Below are positions 17,463 through 24,581 of a DNA stretch of 64,000 nt, in pieces. The position numbers and the translations under genes are program-made. The stretch lies in contig NZ_RCSU01000006.1 in the NCBI RefSeq assembly GCF_003991355.1, forward strand, positions 62,001 through 126,000. Direction: 5' to 3'. Origin of the DNA: Pseudoflavitalea rhizosphaerae (lineage in GTDB: Bacteria; Bacteroidota; Bacteroidia; Chitinophagales; Chitinophagaceae). Below the pieces are notes generated by a model. The model was not told where the DNA came from. It saw only the letters and a list, made by a program, of their open reading frames with translations, and ran no database searches. Position 1 is the stretch's first letter. Every line of letters starts with the position of its first letter.

Positions 17463-18959
17463 CATAGAGCGCGCGGGTGCATTGCGTTTCTTGTCTTCCC
17501 AGATATTATACCTGAGATAGAAGAACAATGCTTTGTTCTTATCGTACGTGTAACCGGTAGTATTGTTGAGCCGGAAGCTGGCATAATTGCCGAAAGCCTG
17601 GTTGTAACGAAGGCCAACGGTGAAGCGTTGCCAGTAATAATTAACGTCTAAGAGTAACCGAACTTCCGAATTGTTCATCCGGTTGGTGAGGGAATCATGA
17701 CTGATACGGTTGAACTGTTGATTCAGGATGGTTTCCTGGTTACCGTATACTCTTTTGTCTTCATACATTGCTACCCCGCTCATCAGGGAGGAGAACTGCA
17801 GTCCTGTACCCAGGAAGAAGTTAGGCATGGGGCTGTGATAAACAGACACAGGCAGGTTGAAGTAATAAAGCTTTCTTGCATATACGGAATTGTACATCCA
17901 GGTATTGGGATTGGTCATGGTCTTTTGCTGGTACATCAGGATGGGTCTGATGTATTGCGGTGACACAACCTGTATTTCCGTTTGAAAGAAGGTTTTCCTG
18001 TTGAGATGGTATTGCACATGCGGCGAGGGGATATAATCCGATACGGTGTTGGAGCCGCCGCGGAAATTATATCCCAGGGCTTTTTGATCTGCCAGGGGAA
18101 AGGCGAGGGGCAGTGAAAATCCGAAAGCAAATGCGCGGTCCTGTTTATCCGAATTCCGGTTGATCTTTTTTGGCGCATTGTATTTCACAGCCAGTTGCTG
18201 ATGGCTGAAAGACTTACCGGCTCTCATTTCCCGCCCGGGTAGCAGCTGATTGGTCTCGATCACGAAAGGATTTGTTATGATGTCTGCCGGCATTGAACCG
18301 TTAAGTTCTGAATCGCCGCCGGCAGATTGTATCCAGTCTGCGCTTATTTTCGGTTTTGTATTAGCGTTAGATGTCCTCAGGTTTCCCTGACTGATATTTT
18401 CTTTTATCGGTTTTGATGACTGAGTAGAGTTTTCGGTATAGGCGGGGAGTTTTTTGTTTTGGGGAATGGGATGAATGGATTGGAGGGAAGCTCCAATATC
18501 TTCATCGGTTTGCGACTGGTCATCCCTGATGACCTGCTTTTTGGCAGCTACGATGGCCTGGTCCGTGCGTGCTGCATCGGCATTGGCTTTGCCGTTCTGT
18601 TGGTTCCGTGCGGGTGCTTCTTTGGAGGCTCCCGGCGGATGTTGTACGGGTGGCAGTTTGGCGATGCTTTCCTGGTTTTGCTGGGAAGCATTGGGCAGTG
18701 ATTCAACAGCAGTCGGTTTTTTTGCAGCAGTGATCTTTCCGGGATCCGGTTGATAGAGGATCCAGGTTCCGATGAAGAGGACGCCCGCGATCATCCCGAT
18801 GATCCACCAGCGGCCATTGCCGCCGGCTCCGTTGCCGCGGGGAAGTTCTTTGTCGAGCAAGATCTTCATCTTTTCCCATGCCTTATCAGGCTCCAGGGGA
18901 GGAGGAAGCTGTTGCATTTTGTCTGCCAAGTGTTGTTCGTATGGTTGTCTCTCGTTCAT
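17448..18959 (-). CDS. Putative anti-sigma factor with C-terminal barrel-like domain
   Basis: 503 aa. The cytoplasmic N-terminus (~1-50, containing LEPDKAWEKMKILLD) precedes one TM helix (51-69). A long Ser/Asn/Gln-rich low-complexity linker (~75-260) follows, then a C-terminal region (~270-500) of alternating aromatic strands (YYFNLPVSVYHSP, RFTVGLRYNQAFGNY) resembling an outer-membrane barrel. It is encoded 5 bp downstream of an ECF sigma gene, the standard place for an anti-sigma factor. A single protein spanning both membranes would be unusual; the strand-rich part may instead be a periplasmic sensor. Its 3' end overlaps mutL. Confidence 0.65.
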   Translation of the reverse strand: MNERQPYEQHLADKMQQLPPPLEPDKAWEKMKILLDKELPRGNGAGGNGRWWIIGMIAGVLFIGTWILYQPDPGKITAAKKPTAVESLPNASQQNQESIAKLPPVQHPPGASKEAPARNQQNGKANADAARTDQAIVAAKKQVIRDDQSQTDEDIGASLQSIHPIPQNKKLPAYTENSTQSSKPIKENISQGNLRTSNANTKPKISADWIQSAGGDSELNGSMPADIITNPFVIETNQLLPGREMRAGKSFSHQQLAVKYNAPKKINRNSDKQDRAFAFGFSLPLAFPLADQKALGYNFRGGSNTVSDYIPSPHVQYHLNRKTFFQTEIQVVSPQYIRPILMYQQKTMTNPNTWMYNSVYARKLYYFNLPVSVYHSPMPNFFLGTGLQFSSLMSGVAMYEDKRVYGNQETILNQQFNRISHDSLTNRMNNSEVRLLLDVNYYWQRFTVGLRYNQAFGNYASFRLNNTTGYTYDKNKALFFYLRYNIWEDKKRNAPARSMLTLK

Positions 18960-18964
18960 TACGT

Positions 18965-19531
18965 TTACACTTGCAAGGTTTGTAATAGTTTTTGTAATTG
19001 TTTGCGGGCTTCACTGAGGTGCCATTTGCTGGTGCCTTCACTGATGCCCAGTAATTCTCCTATTTCTCTGTGATTGTATCCTTCAATGACGTACAGGTTG
19101 AAAACCGTTCTGGTGGCGGGCGACAGCCTTTGCACCAGTTTCAGTAATTCGGTGGCGGACATCCGTTGCACGGCATCATCGTCGATGGCCGGCTCAGAAG
19201 CTTTTTCCAGCTCGATATCGCTATAGAATTTTTCCCGCTGACGGAGGAAGTCGATAGCTGAATTCACAACGATGGTCCTGATCCAGGTATAGAGCGATGC
19301 GCGCTCTGCGTTGAAGGTGTGAATATGTTTGTACACTTTTAGAAATCCGTTGTGCAATACTTCAATGGCATCGTCGTGATTGCGGGTATACCGCATGCAA
19401 ATAGATACCATCGGCCCGTAGAACTGTTTGTACAACTGTTCCTGGCACCGCCGGTCGTTATTGATACAGCCGGTGATCATCTCCATATCGGCAAGACTAC
19501 CTGCCAAACATCCTTGTATTAAGTGGTTCAC
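18965..19531 (-). CDS. ECF-family RNA polymerase sigma-70 factor
   Basis: 188 aa. Region 2 is seen in RYTRNHDDAIEVLHNGFLKVYKHIHTF and SLYTWIRTIVVNSAIDFLR. Region 4 with its HTH is seen in RLSPATRTVFNLYVIEGYNHREIGELLGISEGTSKWHLSEARKQL (given as two halves of one region). An internal ATG at 19486 (MEMITGCINNDRRCQ) matches the usual family N-terminus and may be the true start. It is encoded directly upstream of a TM protein that is its likely anti-sigma partner. The gene set it controls is not visible here. Confidence 0.9.
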   Translation of the reverse strand: MNHLIQGCLAGSLADMEMITGCINNDRRCQEQLYKQFYGPMVSICMRYTRNHDDAIEVLHNGFLKVYKHIHTFNAERASLYTWIRTIVVNSAIDFLRQREKFYSDIELEKASEPAIDDDAVQRMSATELLKLVQRLSPATRTVFNLYVIEGYNHREIGELLGISEGTSKWHLSEARKQLQKLLQTLQV

Positions 19532-19716
19532 TGCTATGCAGCAGCCGGAGGGAATTTACCCTTATTGAACGATCCAACCCGGGCAATATTGCTTCTTAAA
19601 GGTCGGATTATTTTCCACCTGATGCACGCTGCATTATTGTACGGGAGCGGATTGGGAAGGGTTGGGTGGGTGGAGGAGTTGATTTGGATCAAAAAAATCT
19701 GATCAAAAAATAACAT

Positions 19717-19741
19717 GACAAATATTGTTACAATAATTGTC
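19717..19741. promoter_or_regulatory. 25-bp palindromic operator of the nucleotidyltransferase module
   Basis: Arms GACAAATATTGT and ACAATAATTGTC around a single central T match at 11 of 12 positions. It overlaps the -33 side of the promoter at 19724-19755, so a dimeric repressor bound here should block transcription. The placement fits autoregulation of a toxin-antitoxin-like operon (inference). Confidence 0.75.
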
Positions 19742-19755
19742 GTTTTGTAAATTTG
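19724..19755 (+). promoter_or_regulatory. Promoter of the nucleotidyltransferase module
   Basis: ATTG (19724-19727), a 20-bp spacer, then TAAATTTG (19748-19755), a good -33/-7 match. The ATG follows 4 bp later, so the mRNA would be leaderless or nearly so. Confidence 0.7.
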
Positions 19756-19759
19756 TTAT

Positions 19760-20179
19760 ATGTCAAAATCAGACGATAAAGGCAGAAGGGTAATACTTGC
19801 TTTCTGGAAATTAAGAAGTAAAGACAACTTTGAAGTGTATTCAAATTTGAAGCATTTCACTGCTTCTTATCCCGAGTATAGTTACAATACTATCAACAAC
19901 TATCTTTCCAAAGCAAAAAAGCCATTCGAAACTGAGAATTTGCGAATTGAAAGAATGCCTGTCATTACAAAACCAATAGCTACCAAATCAACCTTTAGAA
20001 TGGTACCAATAGTTCAAAAGAGACAACTCCATAGTTTTGATCAAGCGAAAGAAGATCTCGAATATTGGTTATCTCGGTCAGTGAAAGAAAGGGCAGCTGC
20101 TGTCACCTTCATAATATCTCAATCATTACAACCCGGTGCAAAGTTGAATAAGGCTGCCGTTTCAAAAAGAAAAATTTAA
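19760..20179 (+). CDS. Hypothetical DNA-binding/antitoxin-like protein
   Basis: 139 aa, first gene of a two-gene operon. The N-terminal half (VILAFWKLRSKDNFEVYSN, YNTINNYLSKAKKPF) looks like a compact helical, HTH-like domain. The C-terminal helix LEYWLSRSVKERAAAVTFI resembles a motif seen in small proteins encoded before nucleotidyltransferases. Family membership is from memory and cannot be checked here. Two lines counted by hand (19801-19920) are 36/120 G+C, against 28/60 in a line of the neighbouring sigma gene, which suggests foreign origin. The palindrome upstream suggests it represses its own promoter. Antitoxin is the likely role, not shown. Confidence 0.6.
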   Translation: MSKSDDKGRRVILAFWKLRSKDNFEVYSNLKHFTASYPEYSYNTINNYLSKAKKPFETENLRIERMPVITKPIATKSTFRMVPIVQKRQLHSFDQAKEDLEYWLSRSVKERAAAVTFIISQSLQPGAKLNKAAVSKRKI

Positions 20180-20182
20180 CTC

Positions 20183-20653
20183 ATGATTCTTGCACAGGAC
20201 TTTGAAGATTTTGTAGCATTATTAAATAAACACGGAGTTCAGTACATGGTGGTAGGCGGGTACGCCCTTGCATTTTACGGAAAGCCACGTTATACCGGAG
20301 ACCTTGATATTTGGATCGGGATTTCAAAGAAGAATGCGGATAAGATGTTGGAGGTGCTTAAAGAATTTGGATTGTCCGCACTGGGATTTACGAAAGATGA
20401 TTTTCTGAAAGAGGGCTATATAACTCAAATCGGATACCCTCCACTTAGAATCGATATTTTGAATTCAATTGATGGAGTAGACTTTAAAGATGCCTATAAA
20501 AACAAGAAAGAGGTTGATCTTGATGGACTCACTATAACCTATATCGGTCTTCAGGATTTTATTAAAAATAAAGAAGCGTCAGGACGGTCTCAAGATATCA
20601 ATGATATTGCTTCACTTCAAAAGAAGGGGAAAAGTAAAAATGGTAAGAAGTAG
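20183..20653 (+). CDS. MNT/DUF6036-type nucleotidyltransferase (toxin-like)
   Basis: 156 aa, starting 3 bp after the preceding stop. The polymerase-beta-type core is clear: MVVGGYALAFYGKPRYTGDLDIWI (GG motif plus the D-x-D metal pair, GDLDIW) and a third acidic position in LRIDIL. This is the minimal-nucleotidyltransferase fold found in AbiEii/MenT-type toxins and in stand-alone MNT proteins. The target (tRNA, protein or nucleotide) cannot be told from sequence. The Lys-rich C-terminus (KKGKSKNGKK) may bind nucleic acid. The AT-rich base composition continues from the upstream gene. Confidence 0.8.
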   Translation: MILAQDFEDFVALLNKHGVQYMVVGGYALAFYGKPRYTGDLDIWIGISKKNADKMLEVLKEFGLSALGFTKDDFLKEGYITQIGYPPLRIDILNSIDGVDFKDAYKNKKEVDLDGLTITYIGLQDFIKNKEASGRSQDINDIASLQKKGKSKNGKK

Positions 20654-20738
20654 AGTGTGATGAGTTTTCCCTATCAGTTTTACTTTCTTTTCCTATCAGA
20701 TTGAGAGGAAAAACCAGAAATCATGAAAGGAAACTGCG

Positions 20739-22127
20739 TTAGTTCTTACTTCTGATCTCCTTCAAAAATCCTTCCACCTTCCTCCTGATTGCCACCGGAC
20801 TCCCATTATGATTATTCACCAACACGGAGAAGATCAGCGTCTTACCTTTTTCTGTGATCAGAAAACCACTAAGCGCTACCACTCCACGGAGCGTGCCGGT
20901 CTTGGCATAAATATATCCGCTGTCTGAGAGATAGTAATTCTTCAGAGTTCCGATACCACCTGTGGCAAGGATATTTTTCAATCGATCCATCCCATACTCT
21001 TTTTCCATTTTTTGCAGCAGCACTACAAAATCCTGGGGTGTGAAAAGATTCATTCTGCTCAGTCCGCTGCCATCTGCCCAGGCCGGGGATTGCGGCAGAT
21101 CGTTCAGTACTGTTTTCATCATGGTGTCAATCACTTTCTGCTCATTGAACTCTTTAAAAAGTTCATAGCTCACCATCTGCAAACATTGTTCTGCAAAGAA
21201 ATTATCGCTGCGATGCATCATTGGCTTCAGCAGGGAGTCCAGGGGCTGCGACAAAATACTGTTGATGCCTAGCAATTGTATACCGCCTGCACGATCGAAT
21301 CTTCTACGTGTAGCCGGCGGTGTTTCTGATATCTCTTTTCCAATCACTTCAGGAATGAGTTCCAGTGCGGATTGCACGCCATTGGTCACAAAAGGCACAT
21401 ATCTCGAAGCTTTTCTTTCCAATCCCTGCGTAATGAAAAATGTATTGGCATTCAATTCGCGGCCAACGCGGAAGCGGCGTGAAGTATCTTCTGTAAAGCG
21501 GACCTTCCAGTTCACTTCTGGATTGGAATAAATACTGGGCGACGGAACAAAATCAGGGTTGCTGCTGCCGGTGGTATCGTTGTTCTCCTGCACCCATTCC
21601 ACTACGTTGCCGTATACAGGCAGTGCACTTCGTTCCACCATATAATCGTCAGCGTAATCATCCCAGCTCCAGCCTTCGCCCCAGGCGGTGGTCTTCCATT
21701 TGGGAGGATTGATGTACAGGTTCTTTTTTGATTGTTGCAGGAAACTGATCACGGGTTGTTGTTTGTAATCAGGATGCAGCAGGGTGGGATCTCCGGTGGG
21801 CGATAAAAAGATTGCAGTATCGTTCTCGAAGTAGTTGAGGCCAACAATGCTATCGCCTAAATATTTCATGGCTGCATAGCAGCTGAATAGTTTGGTATTG
21901 CTGGCAGGTGTGAAATATTTTTCAGCCTGGTAGCTATACAGATATTTTCCTGCTGCCGGGTCGTAAACGGCAAGGCCTACCTGTGCGTTTTGCAAAGTGG
22001 AATCATTCAGCAGGTGTTGCGCAACGTAATCCTGCTTCACAGCGCTGCCCTGGGTTATTGGGCGGGAACTGGTGCAGGCAGATGCGAACAGGGTTATGGC
22101 CAGGAAGCTCCAGAGACTGATTTTCAT
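20739..22127 (-). CDS. dacB: D-alanyl-D-alanine carboxypeptidase/endopeptidase, PBP4 family (peptidase S13)
   Basis: 462 aa lipoprotein (signal peptide ending FASAC, Cys18). It has the three penicillin-binding motifs: SNTK (residues 76-79), SDN (HRSDNFFAEQ) and KTG (YAKTGTLRG). The enzyme trims or cleaves peptidoglycan stem peptides in the periplasm. The start is supported by the lipoprotein signal. It is encoded 24 bp downstream of the arginase-like gene and may be co-transcribed with it. Confidence 0.93.
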   Translation of the reverse strand: MKISLWSFLAITLFASACTSSRPITQGSAVKQDYVAQHLLNDSTLQNAQVGLAVYDPAAGKYLYSYQAEKYFTPASNTKLFSCYAAMKYLGDSIVGLNYFENDTAIFLSPTGDPTLLHPDYKQQPVISFLQQSKKNLYINPPKWKTTAWGEGWSWDDYADDYMVERSALPVYGNVVEWVQENNDTTGSSNPDFVPSPSIYSNPEVNWKVRFTEDTSRRFRVGRELNANTFFITQGLERKASRYVPFVTNGVQSALELIPEVIGKEISETPPATRRRFDRAGGIQLLGINSILSQPLDSLLKPMMHRSDNFFAEQCLQMVSYELFKEFNEQKVIDTMMKTVLNDLPQSPAWADGSGLSRMNLFTPQDFVVLLQKMEKEYGMDRLKNILATGGIGTLKNYYLSDSGYIYAKTGTLRGVVALSGFLITEKGKTLIFSVLVNNHNGSPVAIRRKVEGFLKEIRSKN

Positions 22128-22151
22128 AACACCAATATAGCAAATTCTGAC

Positions 22152-23288
22152 TTAGCTTCTTTCCTGCGCGCGCAGCCAGCGTTCGGGGATCTCATTGCTG
22201 CTGGCCAGCAGGTAATCTTTGTAGGAGCAGGCGATGAATTGCTGATCGGGCAATTGCATCCACCAGCGACCAGTGCGTTTGCTTTGGAGGAAAACGGTTT
22301 CGATCTCCGCAAAAGCGATGGTGAATTCGTTGAAGGATTCTTTTTCCTCCAGCTTCGCTTCTCGCTGTCCACGGCTGCGTCCGTCTATCAGGTACCAGAG
22401 CATATGACTGATCTGTTTGGCTGTGAGATTGTCGCGGTCCTTTTCATGCATATAGCCGTAAATGCCCACGGTGTCGATATTTGGACTGAGCCCTGCATAG
22501 CGCATAAGGATGCAGGCTTCTTCGCCATTGAAGCCGTTGGGTGTAATGCCATTGGCTGGTGCGAATGCATGTGCGATGGCGGCTATATCGAAACTGAAAA
22601 GTTTTGCATTGCGGATAACCGGTTCCATCTCTTCGATGGCTTCCTTGATATGACCAACGCGGAAGCAGTCGAACCGGAGTTTGTCCATGGTTTCCAGCAT
22701 GCGCGGGTGCACATAATAACTCTGGAATCCGATATGATTGTAATGCCTGATGAAATTGGGTTCGCCGGTGAGCATTTCCATGAGGAAGTTTTTGTCGCGC
22801 TGACGGCTATCGATATCCAGGTCGATGAGTGCGTCCACGCAGGCGGCTTCAATGATCTGTTCCTGGTCTGCATACACTCGGTATTGCGCCATGGTAAGAT
22901 CGTGTGTGCCTCCGAGTATCACCACCAGTTTACCTGCGGCTGTGAGTGCGCTCACCACGGTTTTGAGGGCGGCATAGGTATCGTTGAGTGATGCGCCGCG
23001 TTTTACGTTGCCTACATCGGCAATGTGGACGTCAGTATGCCAGTAAAAAAGCTGGTAAAATTCAGCCCTGATGGTATCGGGGGAATCGGTACTGTGAATA
23101 TTGATACCTGCCCCACGGGATTCGCCGCAGCCTACCAGCACGATGTCTGCCAGTTCCAGCTCGGGCATCGCTTCTTCATAAACGTCTATGGTCTTGCCAA
23201 ACTGTCCATCCTTATAATCCTCGTCCAGTGAGAGCATGGCCCGGTTGATGGGTTCCAGGAAGTCACTTATGTTCAATATATCCGACAT
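22152..23288 (-). CDS. Arginase/formimidoylglutamase-fold protein with degenerate metal site
   Basis: 378 aa from the ATG at 23288; the longer frame would overlap pheS. Ureohydrolase landmarks are present but altered. GGDH reads GGTHDLT, DAHxD reads DALIDLD, and SFDxDxxDP reads SFDIAAIAHA, so several Mn ligands are missing. Bacteroidota have a branch annotated as formimidoylglutamase or arginase with such changes. It may be non-catalytic or use another chemistry. It is divergent from pheS with a 68-bp gap. Confidence 0.75.
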   Translation of the reverse strand: MSDILNISDFLEPINRAMLSLDEDYKDGQFGKTIDVYEEAMPELELADIVLVGCGESRGAGINIHSTDSPDTIRAEFYQLFYWHTDVHIADVGNVKRGASLNDTYAALKTVVSALTAAGKLVVILGGTHDLTMAQYRVYADQEQIIEAACVDALIDLDIDSRQRDKNFLMEMLTGEPNFIRHYNHIGFQSYYVHPRMLETMDKLRFDCFRVGHIKEAIEEMEPVIRNAKLFSFDIAAIAHAFAPANGITPNGFNGEEACILMRYAGLSPNIDTVGIYGYMHEKDRDNLTAKQISHMLWYLIDGRSRGQREAKLEEKESFNEFTIAFAEIETVFLQSKRTGRWWMQLPDQQFIACSYKDYLLASSNEIPERWLRAQERS

Positions 23289-23344
23289 GGCTGCAATATA
23301 ATCCGAAAGTTGGAAATTGATATCGGCCAGCGGCCTTACTTTCT

Positions 23345-23352
23345 TATCTTTG
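23345..23352 (+). promoter_or_regulatory. -7 element (TATCTTTG) directly before pheS
   Basis: Matches TAnnTTTG and ends 4 bp before the pheS ATG, implying a leaderless mRNA if used. The -33 match is weak. Confidence 0.5.
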
Positions 23353-23356
23353 CCAC

Positions 23357-24385
23357 ATGGAGCAATTGTTACAACAGATCGCAGCTTACAAGCTGGAGAT
23401 TGAAAATACCCCTGCCAATGGAGCCGATTCATTGGAAGCTTACCGTATAAAATTCTTAGGTACCAAAGGTATTGTCAAGAACCTCTTCGCTGAAATGAAG
23501 AATGTTCCGGCCGACCAGAAAAAGGAATTTGGACAGGTATTGAACGAATTCAAACAACTGGCTGAAGGGAAATATGAAAACTGGAAAGAGCAGCTGGGCG
23601 GAGGATCTCAAAAGGCCGCTTCCATCGATGTAACCCTTCCCGGTGATTCCCTTACACTCGGAACACGCCACCCGATCAATTTATTCCTGAATCATGTGAT
23701 CAGCATCTTCAACCGTCTCGGCTTCTCCACTGCTGAAGGACCTGAGATCGAAGACGACTGGCATAATTTCACTGCTCTCAATATCGCAGAGAACCACCCT
23801 GCGCGCGATATGCAGGATACTTTCTATATCCAGCAGAACCCGGACTGGGTGCTGCGTACCCATACCAGCAATACGCAGATCCGCAATATGGAGAAAGGCG
23901 TACTGCCGCTGCGTATCGTTTGTCCCGGCCGCGTTTACCGCAATGAGACCATCAGTGCTCGCAGTCATTGTTTCTTCCACCAGATCGAAGGGTTGTATAT
24001 CGATGAGAACGTTTCCTTCGCAGACCTGAAGCAAACGCTTTACTTCTTTGTTCAGGAGATGTATGGAAAGGATATCAAGATCCGTTTCCGTCCCAGTTAC
24101 TTCCCTTTCACCGAGCCCAGTGCAGAAATGGACGTTCAATGTCTGATCTGTCATGGCGAAGGTTGTGCTGTGTGCAAACGCACCGGTTGGCTGGAGATCC
24201 TGGGATGTGGCATGGTTCATCCGAAAGTGCTGGAGAATTGTAAGATCGATCCGAATAAATACACAGGCTTTGCATTCGGAATGGGAATTGAAAGACCGGC
24301 GATGCTGAAATATGGCATCAATGATATCAGGCTGTTCAGTGAGAATGATGTGCGATTCCTGAATCAGTTTACACCGATCACTTAG
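23357..24385 (+). CDS. pheS: Phenylalanyl-tRNA synthetase alpha subunit
   Basis: 342 aa. N-terminal coiled coil followed by the class II core: HPINLFLNHVISIF, motif 2 around RNETISARSHCFFHQIEGLY, and motif 3 GMGIERPAMLKYGI. It charges tRNA-Phe together with PheT, which is not in the window. A Cys cluster (CLICHGEGCAVC) sits where many bacterial PheS proteins carry CxxC-type residues. The gene ends before a perfect 13-bp-stem terminator. Confidence 0.97.
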   Translation: MEQLLQQIAAYKLEIENTPANGADSLEAYRIKFLGTKGIVKNLFAEMKNVPADQKKEFGQVLNEFKQLAEGKYENWKEQLGGGSQKAASIDVTLPGDSLTLGTRHPINLFLNHVISIFNRLGFSTAEGPEIEDDWHNFTALNIAENHPARDMQDTFYIQQNPDWVLRTHTSNTQIRNMEKGVLPLRIVCPGRVYRNETISARSHCFFHQIEGLYIDENVSFADLKQTLYFFVQEMYGKDIKIRFRPSYFPFTEPSAEMDVQCLICHGEGCAVCKRTGWLEILGCGMVHPKVLENCKIDPNKYTGFAFGMGIERPAMLKYGINDIRLFSENDVRFLNQFTPIT

Positions 24386-24411
24386 CGGGATAGATCATCA
24401 TCTCCCGAAAT

Positions 24412-24449
24412 AAAATCGGCGATCTGTTATGTGCGGATCGCCGATTTTA
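24412..24449 (+). terminator. Terminator of pheS
   Basis: AAAATCGGCGATC (24412-24424) pairs perfectly with GATCGCCGATTTT (24436-24448) across an 11-nt loop, 26 bp after the stop. The outer A/T pairs give it a U-tract, and it could work in both directions. Confidence 0.85.
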
Positions 24450-24462
24450 CTTTGGGGGTTAC

Positions 24463-24567
24463 CAGTCGCTCGCGTCCCCGCGAGTGACCCGTATTTGTTC
24501 GCCTCCGGCGAACACCGCGTCGCCGGAGGCGACTAAATAAAAGTCACTCGCCGGAGGCGAGCGACTG
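24463..24567 (+). repeat. Four-hairpin palindromic element, copy D
   Basis: The first hairpin is CTCGCG/CGCGAG, a two-sided change from CTCGCC/GGCGAG that keeps pairing. It is followed by TTCGCC/GGCGAA, GTCGCC/GGCGAC and CTCGCC/GGCGAG. It lies between convergent pheS and ispG and ends 14 bp from the ispG stop. Confidence 0.92.
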
Positions 24568-24581
24568 GGCACTGCGTAAGT

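Noticed and set aside
21990-22991. 333-codon plus-strand frame opposite the dacB and arginase-like genes
   Set aside because: It runs across two clear minus-strand genes and their intergenic gap, and its translation has no recognisable family.
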